From: G963678255 sp963678255
Lineage (GTDB): Bacteria; Cloacimonadota; Cloacimonadia; Cloacimonadales; WRIO01
Length of the DNA stretch: 64,000 nt
Direction: 5' to 3'
Assembly (NCBI GenBank): GCA_963678255.2
Contig: CAXXTW010000001.1
Span: 1,116,001 to 1,180,000, forward strand
The notes beneath the pieces were generated by a model that was not told where the DNA came from, searched no databases, and saw only the letters and a program-made list of their open reading frames with translations. Position 1 is the stretch's first letter; every line of letters begins with the position of its first letter. Shown piece after piece: positions 54,549 through 63,394 of the stretch. A program made the position numbers and the translations under genes.

Positions 54549-54614
54549 GGCAGAGGCGTTAAGCAATAAGCTCAATTCATCCTTGTGAATTTAGCCTATT
54601 GCTTTGCTCCTGCC
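54549..54614 (+). promoter_or_regulatory. Long imperfect hairpin in the pnp leader
   Basis: GGCAG (54549-54553) pairs with CTGCC (54610-54614), and the 18-20 base arms starting at 54561 and ending at 54604 pair with only two mismatches around loop 'tcct'. It lies about 20 bases upstream of the pnp start. In enteric bacteria a leader hairpin at this place is cut by RNase III and lets PNPase shut down its own synthesis; this may be an analogue. Confidence 0.7.
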
Positions 54615-54635
54615 AACTATTCTCAAGGAGAAAAT

Positions 54636-56924
54636 ATGCAACAACACGAATTTAATATTGTAAAAAAAACTATGGAACTACTAGGGCGGGAAATCTCGGT
54701 TGAAACGGGAAAAATGGCTAAACAAGCTAATGGATCTGTTGTCGTTAAATACGGAGAAACTGTAGTTTTAGTAACTGCTGTGATGGGAAAACCCTCAAAA
54801 GAAGAAATTGATTTTTTCCCTCTAACTGTCGATTATATGGAAAAAATGTTTGCTGCTGGTAAGATTCCTGGCGGCTTCATTAAGAGAGAAGCTAAACCTT
54901 CTACTGATGCAACTTTGTTTGCCAGATTATTTGACAGAGCTTTAAGACCTCTCTTTCCTGAAGGTTTTCGTGTTCCAATACATATTTGTATTATTCCTTT
55001 AGCTTATGATGGTATCAATGAACCTGAACAAATTGGTCTTTTTGGTGCTTCTGCTGCCCTTATGATTTCAGATATTCCTTTTAACGGACCTGTAGCTGGA
55101 ACTAATGTTGGTCTTATTAATGGTGATATTGTAATCAATCCTACCACTGAACAAAAAAAAGAATCTTGTCTTGATTTAGCGATCGGCGCAACGGCTTCTT
55201 CTGTTGTTATGATTGAAGCTGGATGTGATGAAGTCTCTGAAACTAAAATGCTGGAAGCTGTATATGCTGGTCATGAAGTGATTAAAGAATTATGCAAATT
55301 ACAACTCGAATTACAAAAAGAGGCTGGAAAAGAAAAAGTTGAAGTCCCTCTTGATATTATTAATCCCGATATCCTGAATCCAATGGATCAAAAATGGGGA
55401 GCTATGATCAAAGAAGCATCTTTAACTAAAGGAAAACAAGCTAGACAAGAAGCTTTTGATCAACTCGAAATTAATATTAAAGAAGATTTAAAATCTCAAT
55501 TCTCTGAAGAAGATTATGCTAAAAATGAAAGAAATATTAACCGCTCTTTCGAAGAATTAATTCGTAAATTTGTCAGACAATCTATTCTTTTCGATCAAAA
55601 CCGTGTGGATGGTAGAAGTATTGATCAAATTCGTCCCATTAGTGTCGAAGTCGATACTCTCCCTCAAATTGTTCACGGGTCTGCTCTGTTTACTCGTGGT
55701 GAAACTCAATCTTTAGGTACCGTTACCCTTGGTTCTGCCTCTGACGAACAAATCGTTGATGGACTAAATGAAGGTTATAAGAAAAACTTCTTTCTTCATT
55801 ATAACTTCCCTCCTTTTAGCGTTGGTGAAGTTGGTTTCCTTCGCGGACCTGGTCGTCGCGAACTTGGTCATGGTGCCCTTGCTGAAAGATCTTTGGTCCC
55901 TGTTATGCCCTCAAAACAAACCTTCCCTTATACTATTCGTATAGTCTCTGATATCCTTGAATCTAACGGCTCTTCTTCTATGGCTTCAGTCTGTAGCGGT
56001 TGCCTTGCTCTTATGGCTGCTGGCGTCCCTATTAAAGCGCCTGTGGCTGGTATCGCTAATGGCTTGATCATGGAAGGCAATGATTATGTTGTGTTAACTG
56101 ATATTCAGGGCATGGAAGATCACTTGGGTGACATGGACTTCAAAGTGACTGGAACTGAAAATGGCATTACCGCTATGCAAATGGATATCAAAATTGAAGG
56201 TATTACAAAAGATATTATGACTATTGCTTTAGAAAAGGCTAAAACTGCTCGTTTATATATCCTAAATTTAATGGGCCAGGTTATTTCTGAACCGAGAAAA
56301 CAACTCTCTGATTATGCGCCTAGAATTGAAAGCTTTAACGTTGATCCGACTAGAATTGGTGAAATTATCGGTTCTTCAGGAAAAACTATTAAATCTATTA
56401 TTGAACAAACAAAAGCTGAAATTAATATAGATGATACTGGCCTTGTGCAGGTAGCATCTCCAAATAAAACTCAACTTGACCTAGCTAAAGAAATGATAAT
56501 GTGTATTCTGACTGATCCTAAACCAAATGAATGGTATGAAGGAACTATCAGTCGTATGGAATCCTTCGGTATTTTCGTGAAATTCCTTCACGGTTTCAAA
56601 GAAGGTATGGCTCATATTTCCCATTTACCTGTCCCAAGAGGAAATCAAATTACTGAATTCTTTAAAATTGGGGATAATGTAAGAGTTAGAATTAATGAAG
56701 TTGATAAAGGGAAAATCTCTCTTAGTATGAAAGAAGAAGCCGACGCTCCTCCAAAACAAAATCGTGATGGATACGGAAGAGACTCGTATCGCCGTGACGA
56801 CAGAAGAGATGATCGTAGAGACTCGTATCGCCGTGATGACAGAAGAGACGATCGTCGTGACTATCATAGAAATGATCAACCTAGAAGAACAAACAACGAC
56901 AATAAACAAGGAGATAATGAATGA
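54636..56924 (+). CDS. pnp: Polynucleotide phosphorylase
   Basis: PNPase degrades RNA 3' to 5' with phosphate. Two RNase PH domains (first with 'FFPLTVDYMEKMFAAGKIPG', second with 'GRRELGHGALAERSLVPVMP' and 'SDILESNGSSSMASVCSG'), an alpha-helical linker, a KH domain ('IGEIIGSSGKTIKSIIEQT') and an S1 domain ('YEGTISRMESFGIFVKFLHG') are all in order. A tail of about 55 residues made of RRDDRRD-type repeats ends it; such a tail is unusual and may bind RNA. The start is the ATG after AAGGAG, giving 762 residues. Its stop overlaps ahcY. Confidence 0.97.
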   Translation: MQQHEFNIVKKTMELLGREISVETGKMAKQANGSVVVKYGETVVLVTAVMGKPSKEEIDFFPLTVDYMEKMFAAGKIPGGFIKREAKPSTDATLFARLFDRALRPLFPEGFRVPIHICIIPLAYDGINEPEQIGLFGASAALMISDIPFNGPVAGTNVGLINGDIVINPTTEQKKESCLDLAIGATASSVVMIEAGCDEVSETKMLEAVYAGHEVIKELCKLQLELQKEAGKEKVEVPLDIINPDILNPMDQKWGAMIKEASLTKGKQARQEAFDQLEINIKEDLKSQFSEEDYAKNERNINRSFEELIRKFVRQSILFDQNRVDGRSIDQIRPISVEVDTLPQIVHGSALFTRGETQSLGTVTLGSASDEQIVDGLNEGYKKNFFLHYNFPPFSVGEVGFLRGPGRRELGHGALAERSLVPVMPSKQTFPYTIRIVSDILESNGSSSMASVCSGCLALMAAGVPIKAPVAGIANGLIMEGNDYVVLTDIQGMEDHLGDMDFKVTGTENGITAMQMDIKIEGITKDIMTIALEKAKTARLYILNLMGQVISEPRKQLSDYAPRIESFNVDPTRIGEIIGSSGKTIKSIIEQTKAEINIDDTGLVQVASPNKTQLDLAKEMIMCILTDPKPNEWYEGTISRMESFGIFVKFLHGFKEGMAHISHLPVPRGNQITEFFKIGDNVRVRINEVDKGKISLSMKEEADAPPKQNRDGYGRDSYRRDDRRDDRRDSYRRDDRRDDRRDYHRNDQPRRTNNDNKQGDNE

Positions 56925-58327
56925 ACTACAAAGTAAAAGATATCACCTTAGCTGAATCAGGAAGAAAAGAAATTTCTATCTCTGAAATTGAAATGCCTGG
57001 CTTAATGGCTTTAAGAGAAAAATATGGAAAAGATAAACCTCTAAAAGGTGCTAGAATTAGCGGAAGTTTACACATGACCATTCAAACAGCCTGCTTAATT
57101 GAAACGTTAGTTGAATTAGGCGCTGATTTACGTTGGGCTTCTTGTAATATCTTCTCTACTCAAGATCATGCTGCGGCTGCTATTGCTCAAACTGGTGTTC
57201 CTGTATTTGCTTGGAAAGGTGAATCTCTTGAAGAATATTGGTGGTGTACTAAAAAAGCTCTTCTTTTTGAAGAAGAAGTCGGCCCTGATCTCATCGTAGA
57301 TGATGGCGGTGACGCTACTTTATTAATCCATGAGGGTTATAAACTTGAAAATGAATACGCTAAAACAGGTGTTATTCCAACTATTACTACTACAAATAAA
57401 GAATTCGCTATCTTACAGAAAACTGCTTTGGAAGATATGGAAAAATTCCCAAACAGATGGCATAAAATCGTTGAAAAAATTAAAGGTGTTTCAGAAGAAA
57501 CAACTACTGGTGTACATCGCTTATACCAAATGATGGAACAAAAAAATCTTCTTTTCCCTGCTATCAATGTTAATGACTCTGTTACTAAATCAAAATTCGA
57601 TAATCTCTACGGTTGTCGTGAATCTTTAGCTGATGGTATTAAAAGAGGTACTGATGTTATGGTTGCGGGTAAAGTAGTCGTTGTCTGTGGTTATGGGGAA
57701 GTTGGTAAAGGTTGCGCTCAATCAATGAGAGGTTTTGGCGCAAGAGTTATTGTTACTGAAATTGACCCAATCTGTGCTTTACAAGCTGCAATGGAAGGCT
57801 ATGAAGTCGTTCCAGTTGAAGATGCTGTCTCTTATGCTGATATTTTTGTGACAGCAACTGGTAATTGCGAAGTCATCACTGTTGACCATATGTCAAAAAT
57901 GAAAGATCAAGCAATTGTCTGTAATATCGGTCATTTTGATAATGAAATTCAAGTTGACGCTCTCTACGAATATCCTAGTATAGTTCGTGATACTATCAAA
58001 CCTCAAGTAGATAAATTCATTTTCCCTGATGGACATTGTATTATTCTTCTCTCTGAAGGCAGACTTGTTAATCTCGGAAATGCAACTGGGCATCCATCTT
58101 TCGTAATGAGTAGCTCTTTCACCAATCAGGTTCTCGCTCAATTGAAACTTTGGCAGGAAAAAATGGAAATAAATGTTTATATGTTACCTAAATCTTTAGA
58201 TGAAGAAGTAGCACGCTTACATCTTAAAAAATTAGGTGTAAAACTTACAACTCTCTCTAAAAAGCAAGCTGAATATATCGGTGTTGATACTAATGGCCCG
58301 TATAAGTCGGATCATTATCGTTATTAA
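56921..58327 (+). CDS. ahcY: Adenosylhomocysteinase
   Basis: This enzyme splits S-adenosylhomocysteine into adenosine and homocysteine, so it restores the methylation cycle. 'GARISGSLHMTIQTACLIET', 'CNIFSTQDHAAAAIAQ' and the NAD-binding 'VVCGYGEVGKGCAQSMRGFG' are diagnostic, as is the C-terminal 'GVDTNGPYKSDHYRY'. At 468 residues it is of the longer type. AAGGAG lies within the end of pnp, and a strong terminator follows. Confidence 0.98.
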   Translation: MNYKVKDITLAESGRKEISISEIEMPGLMALREKYGKDKPLKGARISGSLHMTIQTACLIETLVELGADLRWASCNIFSTQDHAAAAIAQTGVPVFAWKGESLEEYWWCTKKALLFEEEVGPDLIVDDGGDATLLIHEGYKLENEYAKTGVIPTITTTNKEFAILQKTALEDMEKFPNRWHKIVEKIKGVSEETTTGVHRLYQMMEQKNLLFPAINVNDSVTKSKFDNLYGCRESLADGIKRGTDVMVAGKVVVVCGYGEVGKGCAQSMRGFGARVIVTEIDPICALQAAMEGYEVVPVEDAVSYADIFVTATGNCEVITVDHMSKMKDQAIVCNIGHFDNEIQVDALYEYPSIVRDTIKPQVDKFIFPDGHCIILLSEGRLVNLGNATGHPSFVMSSSFTNQVLAQLKLWQEKMEINVYMLPKSLDEEVARLHLKKLGVKLTTLSKKQAEYIGVDTNGPYKSDHYRY

Positions 58328-58336
58328 TTAAATTTC

Positions 58337-58370
58337 GCAAAAAGACAGGTTCTTACCTGTCTTTTTGCTT
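58337..58370 (+). terminator. Terminator after ahcY
   Basis: A perfect 14-bp stem, GCAAAAAGACAGGT with ACCTGTCTTTTTGC over loop 'tctt', includes the T run in its 3' arm, so it could act in both directions. Confidence 0.9.
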
Positions 58371-58645
58371 ATTTACTTAATAGATATTGTTCTATATTCC
58401 ATTTACTCGCTAGATACTTCCATTCTATAATAACTCTTATTGGTTTTACTCTTCTTTTCTCAATATTATTGTCATTTGCTACTGATTGTCTAATTTTAAT
58501 TATTCAAAGAATTTACAAAAGCTTATCTTTCTTTTAATCATTCTATCCTCTAGATAAATCATGTGAAAATCTACTATAATAAAGACACAAAAACAAAAGG
58601 CTTGACAATAAACAAACAATAATACAAAATGTTTGAACGGAGGAT
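58371..58645. other. Intergenic region upstream of esterase
   Basis: No gene is seen in this A/T-rich stretch. TTGACA (58602-58607) and TACAAA (58623-58628), 15 bases apart, may be the promoter of the esterase gene. Confidence 0.45.
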
Positions 58646-59572
58646 ATGATGTTAAGCATTAGAAGTAGGATTATTAATCTGTTATTGAAAAACAGGCATT
58701 TATTACAGGGGAAATTGAGACAAGAAAGATTTACTATGGATAGTTCCATTAAAGATTTCAGGAAATTATGTGAAGAAGGTGCATCAAAATATGGTAAAAT
58801 ACCCAAAAATGTAAAAATAACATCTCAATGCGTTGAAGATATCAATTGTGAGTGGATTATTCCAAATGATTCTCCTTCTGACAAGGTTGTTCTATATGTT
58901 CATGGTGGAGGATATGTTGCTGGTTCTTGTTCTGATCATCGTGGTTTTGTTTCAAGATTTGCAGAAAGAGTTGGCCTAAAGAACTTTCTATATGAATATC
59001 GTTTAGCTCCAGAATTCCCATTCCCTGCTGCAATTGAAGATACTGTTAAGGTATATAAGTTCTTGTTAAATTTAGGTTATCAAACAGAGAATATTCTTAT
59101 TGCAGGAGAATCAGCTGGAGGTGGTCTCGTTTTAGCTTTATTATTATATTTAAGAGATCATAAAATTGATTTACCAGCAGCTGCAATAGCTATTTCTCCT
59201 TGGACAGATCTAACGTGTTCTAGTGACTCTTATAGATCTAAAAATAAAGTATCTTTAGCTCCTTTAGATTCTTGGCTAGTCTTTAGTAAACATTATGTTT
59301 CTAACAATGATCCCAAAAATCCTTACATTTCACCTTTATTTGGAGATTTATCTTCTTTACCCCCAATTTACATAAATTCTGGTGAAAATGATGAATTGTA
59401 TGATGATGGTTTCTTATTCGCTGAAAAAGCTAAAAAAGATGGAAATGGTATTACTTTTAGAAATGGCGTTGGTATGGTTCATTGTTATCCTCTTTTAGCT
59501 CCAATGTTTCCAGAAGCTACTCAAGCAATGAATGAAATTTGTGATTATATGAAAAAAATGCTTAATTTATAG
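58646..59572 (+). CDS. HSL-family alpha/beta-hydrolase (esterase)
   Basis: 'LYVHGGGYVAGSCSDHRG' (oxyanion HGGG box) and 'IAGESAGGGLVLALLLYLRD' (nucleophile Ser in GESAG) identify the hormone-sensitive-lipase esterase family. The catalytic Asp is probably in 'SGENDELYDDG' and the His in 'VGMVHCYPLL'. No signal peptide is visible, so it is cytoplasmic. Substrate unknown, probably short-chain esters. GGAGG precedes a double ATG. Confidence 0.92.
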   Translation: MMLSIRSRIINLLLKNRHLLQGKLRQERFTMDSSIKDFRKLCEEGASKYGKIPKNVKITSQCVEDINCEWIIPNDSPSDKVVLYVHGGGYVAGSCSDHRGFVSRFAERVGLKNFLYEYRLAPEFPFPAAIEDTVKVYKFLLNLGYQTENILIAGESAGGGLVLALLLYLRDHKIDLPAAAIAISPWTDLTCSSDSYRSKNKVSLAPLDSWLVFSKHYVSNNDPKNPYISPLFGDLSSLPPIYINSGENDELYDDGFLFAEKAKKDGNGITFRNGVGMVHCYPLLAPMFPEATQAMNEICDYMKKMLNL

Positions 59573-59682
59573 ATTTTATAATAATATTCTTTTTGATAAG
59601 CAATTATATTATACTACTTTTGCCTTAATGGTTGACATTTCATTATAAACATTTATTTGGGCTTTAGAGGTATGATTATTAA

Positions 59683-60774
59683 ATGATAAAAAAAACCATG
59701 ATGTTTGTATTTTTTATTTTCTCAATCACTAGTTGCTTTGCTCAGTCAAAGAAATTCTATTTCTATCATCCTGAACAAAACTTTGGATCTGAATCTGTCT
59801 TTAATCCAATTACCTTGTATTTAAATGGTAGCTTTGATATACTAAGAAACGGAGGACATGAAAAAAGACTATCTATGCAAAACTTTTCTGACAATTTTAA
59901 AACCATTTATAAAGCATTAAAAGATCCTTTTCCAGTTATAAAACGTAAAGGCTGGAATGAATTTACTAAAGAAGAATTTCCTAATTTCGACCTTAAAGGG
60001 AATAATCTTAATTTTATGCCAAACCTCCCTATTCATACGATTGGAAATGGGATGCAGTTTGTTAAAGTGTCTGAATGGTATGCTTTTCATAATTATCCTT
60101 TGCCAAAAACCTTAGGTTTATTAACGACTATCTCTTATCAGGTAATGAATGAAATGACTGAACAAAATCTTTCAGATAAACTTAGGACTGATCCTATAGC
60201 TGATTTTTGGATTTATAATAATTTAGGCTTTATTCTTTTTAGCTTTGATGGGGTAAAAAGGTTTTTCTCTGAAACCTTTGTTGTTAATGATTGGTCAATG
60301 CAACCAATGTATAATCCATTCAATGATAATATTGAAAATGCTGGACAACAATATTCTGGGAAATTAAAAATTAATAACAAACTCGATTTGTTTACCCAAT
60401 GGGGTATTGATGGATTGATAGGTTTATCATTCCGAATTGATAAGGATAACTCATTTTCCCTTGCAGGCGGAACAGTCGTGAATAAAATTTCTTATAGTGA
60501 AGAACAGGGAATACAAATTACAAAAGCTGATAAAATCGATCCTGCTATTGCTGTTTTTTGGGATATCAATAACTCCTTAATGTTTACCTCACATCTTTCA
60601 GGGCATTCAAACTTTGTTCTTTTAAAAACAAATATGTTTCCTGGTATTATCAATTATAAAAATGTTAGTCTTGGAATTTATAACGCTATTACTATAAAAG
60701 AAAATAAATTTAATGAACTTCTTTTAGGAATATCTGTTAATAAATTCCCTGTTGGTATTCTTAAGAATTTTTAA
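59683..60774 (+). CDS. Unknown secreted protein
   Basis: A signal peptide ('MMFVFFIFSITSCFAQ') is present; C at about position 18 is not in a good lipobox, so normal cleavage after FAQ is more likely. The rest (about 340 residues) is beta-rich with regular aromatic residues and may be a small outer-membrane barrel. I recognise no family. It stands alone between an esterase and a secreted GH-like protein. Confidence 0.6.
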   Translation: MIKKTMMFVFFIFSITSCFAQSKKFYFYHPEQNFGSESVFNPITLYLNGSFDILRNGGHEKRLSMQNFSDNFKTIYKALKDPFPVIKRKGWNEFTKEEFPNFDLKGNNLNFMPNLPIHTIGNGMQFVKVSEWYAFHNYPLPKTLGLLTTISYQVMNEMTEQNLSDKLRTDPIADFWIYNNLGFILFSFDGVKRFFSETFVVNDWSMQPMYNPFNDNIENAGQQYSGKLKINNKLDLFTQWGIDGLIGLSFRIDKDNSFSLAGGTVVNKISYSEEQGIQITKADKIDPAIAVFWDINNSLMFTSHLSGHSNFVLLKTNMFPGIINYKNVSLGIYNAITIKENKFNELLLGISVNKFPVGILKNF

Positions 60775-60860
60775 CTAATTATTCTTTAATAAATTATACT
60801 AATTAAATCGCAAATTCACTCAGTTTTTACTTTTATCTCTTTAATTATTTTAAAACTATA

Positions 60861-60889
60861 TTGACAAATTAATTAATTATTGATATTCT
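60861..60889 (+). promoter_or_regulatory. Promoter of the secreted GH-like gene
   Basis: TTGACA (60861-60866) and TATTCT (60884-60889) have 17 bases between them, about 60 bases before the start codon. Confidence 0.6.
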
Positions 60890-60948
60890 TTAAAATTGTA
60901 AAAAGTAGGTTATTGAAGGTTTATTTATAAAGATAGAGGAGCAAGATC

Positions 60949-62838
60949 ATGAAATTAAAAATCTTTGGGGTATTTTTATTACTTTCTTTTATTATTACTA
61001 ACTCTTTTGCAATCAATATGAAGATTGGAATGAATCTGGCAGGACCTTGTGATTGGGGTAGTGAATGGCCTTTTGTTAATATTATGAAATATAGTCGCAC
61101 TTGGATCACTTTTAATCATCCTGAATATTCTGGTGAACATCCTTGGGAAACAAATTTTACTGATCAGATACCCATTGATGAATTTGGTTATCCTCTTCAG
61201 GTTCCCTTTTATGTTGAAGGAGCAGATACTCTGCAAGTCTTAAGAACTGTGTGGGCGAATACGGGTCAATTACCTGCTGGTACCTATGTCTTTTTATATG
61301 ATGGAGAAGGAATCTTAGACTTTTGGTTAGATGCAGAAATTATTAGTCAAACACCTGGTAGAATTTTAGTAAATGTGAACTCGACAACTGGGGGAATCAT
61401 GGCTATGGATATTCTACAAAGTAATCCAGAGAATCATTTGAGGAATTTTAGGTTTTTATTACCTGGAACGGAAGAAACCTATCAAACAAATCAATGGTCG
61501 TCTTTATGGTTGGATAAATTAGCCCCTTTCAAAACCTTACGCTTTATGGATTGGGGATTTACAAATAATTCTCTAATGGTTTCCTGGGATCAAAGAACAA
61601 ATCCAGATGATTATACCTATACTTCAAAAAGTGGTGTCCCATATGAAAAATGGATTGAACTCTGTAATCTCAAACAAGCTGATGCCTGGGTTTGCATACC
61701 CCATCGAGCCAATAATGAATATATTACACAGCTGGCTACATTGTTTCGAGATAATCTAAATCCAGATTTAAAAATTTATGTGGAATACTCTAATGAAGTA
61801 TGGAATTGGATGTTTGATCAATCTCATTATGGTTTAGATAGTTTAAGCCAAGATTTAATCTGGCCTGAAAGACTTGGTCCTAAGATTGCCGATGTTATGC
61901 AAATATGGACGAATGTCTTTGAAAACCAAAATGACAGATTGATACGAGTTATGGGGTGCCAACATGGTTGGTTTGATATTGGTAATCGAATTTTTGCTCA
62001 AATTGAAGAGGATGGTCATGCAAACCTGATAGATGCAATATCTCCTGCAGGATATATGAGTCCTGATCATACTCAGTTAGCTGATCTTGGTGAAAACGCA
62101 ACAGCTCAAAATGTTATTTCTGGAGCGCAGGCTTTCACTTTTAATGAAGATAATTGGTTAATGCAAGGATGGATTCAACATGCTCAGCTAGCAGTTGATC
62201 ATAATAAAAAGCTGGTTTTCTATGAAGGTGGTCAGCATTTCACCCCTGATCCATGGGGAACGGTTCAACCATATAATTCTGCACTCATGCAATCTCAGGT
62301 TGCTCCTGAAATGTATGATCTCTATAATCAATTATTAACTGTTCTTTCTCAATTAACAGAAACAGAACAAACTTTTGTGCATTTTTCTTTTATTTCACCT
62401 CTTTGGGAAGATGGGAATCAAGGTGCTTATGGTAACTTTGGCGCTCTTATCAGTCAGTTTTATGAATTCCCTCCTTATACTGACGCTCCAAAGTACAGGG
62501 CATTAGTAGATTATATTCACAATACAACTTTAAATACAGATCAAAATACAAATTCTCCATCTCTGATATCTTTTAAATCTGCTTATCCTAACCCTTTCAA
62601 TAAAAGATGTAATTTTGATTTAGAAGTTAAAAGCTCAACACCCTGTAAAATACAAATATTTAATGCTAAAGGTCAGTTGATTTATACTCTTTTAAATCAA
62701 GACATCTTAAAAGGTAATCATAAAATCAGCTGGAATGGTCATAATAACCAAGGAGAGAAAGTGGCTTCAGGTATTTACCTTTTGAAAATAGCATCAAAAC
62801 AGAATTATATTACGAAGAAGATTCTATTAATAAAGTAA
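60949..62838 (+). CDS. Secreted glycoside hydrolase-like protein with C-terminal sorting domain
   Basis: A signal peptide (about 1-22) leads to a domain that looks like a TIM-barrel glycosidase: 'KIGMNLAGPCDWGSEWPFVN', 'RFMDWGFTNNS', and 'IYVEYSNEVWNWMFDQ', whose Glu after Asn matches an acid/base position in several clans. This assignment is tentative. The end, from 'SAYPNPFNKRCNFDLEV' through 'GEKVASGIYLLKI', is a type IX sorting/FlgD-like domain. It is probably cell-surface attached or released to act on polysaccharide. AGAGGAG lies before the ATG. Confidence 0.75.
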   Translation: MKLKIFGVFLLLSFIITNSFAINMKIGMNLAGPCDWGSEWPFVNIMKYSRTWITFNHPEYSGEHPWETNFTDQIPIDEFGYPLQVPFYVEGADTLQVLRTVWANTGQLPAGTYVFLYDGEGILDFWLDAEIISQTPGRILVNVNSTTGGIMAMDILQSNPENHLRNFRFLLPGTEETYQTNQWSSLWLDKLAPFKTLRFMDWGFTNNSLMVSWDQRTNPDDYTYTSKSGVPYEKWIELCNLKQADAWVCIPHRANNEYITQLATLFRDNLNPDLKIYVEYSNEVWNWMFDQSHYGLDSLSQDLIWPERLGPKIADVMQIWTNVFENQNDRLIRVMGCQHGWFDIGNRIFAQIEEDGHANLIDAISPAGYMSPDHTQLADLGENATAQNVISGAQAFTFNEDNWLMQGWIQHAQLAVDHNKKLVFYEGGQHFTPDPWGTVQPYNSALMQSQVAPEMYDLYNQLLTVLSQLTETEQTFVHFSFISPLWEDGNQGAYGNFGALISQFYEFPPYTDAPKYRALVDYIHNTTLNTDQNTNSPSLISFKSAYPNPFNKRCNFDLEVKSSTPCKIQIFNAKGQLIYTLLNQDILKGNHKISWNGHNNQGEKVASGIYLLKIASKQNYITKKILLIK

Positions 62839-62872
62839 AAAAACAGAAACATATTATTTATCTAAAAAAGAT

Positions 62873-62900
62873 TTGCCAAAAATTCTTAATTTATTAATAT
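62873..62900 (+). promoter_or_regulatory. Candidate promoter of the hydrogenase-maturation leader
   Basis: TTGCCA (62873-62878) and TAATAT (62895-62900) are 16 bases apart. Transcription would begin near 62907, about 190 bases before the first gene, which leaves a long leader. Confidence 0.45.
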
Positions 62901-62906
62901 ATCTCT

Positions 62907-63085
62907 AAAGCTAAGGTTTTAAGGTTGTATCAAAAACCAATCTAGCACCAAAGCAAGAAAGAATAGATTCGTGCTGACAGTTCTGGAAGTTTCCAGACAA
63001 GAAGGCGAAGCAGAATTATTATATAATTATCTTTGAAAAAAGATTGATAGCTTAAAAACTGCTCCCTTCTCGGAGCAGTTTTTTT
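62907..63085 (+). ncRNA. Structured leader with intrinsic terminator (candidate attenuator or riboswitch)
   Basis: The region contains several possible helices: GGTTTT with AAAACC near 62915-62938; AATCT with AGATT and, interleaved with it, AGCAC with GTGCT (an H-type pseudoknot order); TCTGGAA with TTCCAGA; and 'aagcta' near the 5' end with 'tagctt' close to the terminator. It matches no riboswitch class that I know. The terminator lies immediately before the ribosome site of the next gene, the usual layout of transcription attenuation. It could also be only an sRNA or the end of the upstream transcript. Confidence 0.4.
63055..63085 (+). terminator. Terminator directly upstream of the hydG operon
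   Basis: AAAACTGCTCC (63055-63065) pairs with GGAGCAGTTTT (63072-63082) over six bases, within a run of T. It ends four bases before the GGAG ribosome site. Confidence 0.9.
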
Positions 63086-63097
63086 ATTGGAGTGAAA

Positions 63098-63394
63098 ATG
63101 GAAAGTAGAATAGCAGTTATTGGAATTATCGTAGAAAATAAAGATTCAGTTGATAAAATTAATTCCATTTTACATGAATATAGTGAATATATTGTTGGAA
63201 GGATGGGCATCCCTTATCATAAAAGACAAGTGTCTGTTATCAGTGTTATTGTTGATGCCTGTAACGATGTGATAAGTGCTATGTCAGGAAAATTAGGGAT
63301 GATTCCTCATGTCAGTACAAAGACAGTTTATTCAAAATTTGCAGTTAATGATGAAGTATTATTAAAAGATATAAAGGAAGTGAAAGATGTATGA
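63098..63394 (+). CDS. TM1266-like iron-only hydrogenase system regulator
   Basis: This 98-residue ACT-like protein belongs to the family of putative regulators encoded beside [FeFe]-hydrogenase maturation genes (TM1266). Typical are 'RIAVIGIIVENKDSVDKINS', 'IVGRMGIPYHKR' and 'VISVIVDACNDVISAMSGKL'. The ATG at 63098 is preferred over a GTG six bases upstream because GGAG lies five bases before it. It overlaps hydG by 8 bases. Confidence 0.9.
   Translation: MESRIAVIGIIVENKDSVDKINSILHEYSEYIVGRMGIPYHKRQVSVISVIVDACNDVISAMSGKLGMIPHVSTKTVYSKFAVNDEVLLKDIKEVKDV

Noticed and set aside
62907..63085. Known RNA such as SRP RNA, 6S RNA, tmRNA or a T-box
   Set aside because: None of their conserved cores (for example the SRP GGAAGG apical loop or T-box AGGGTGG) is present.
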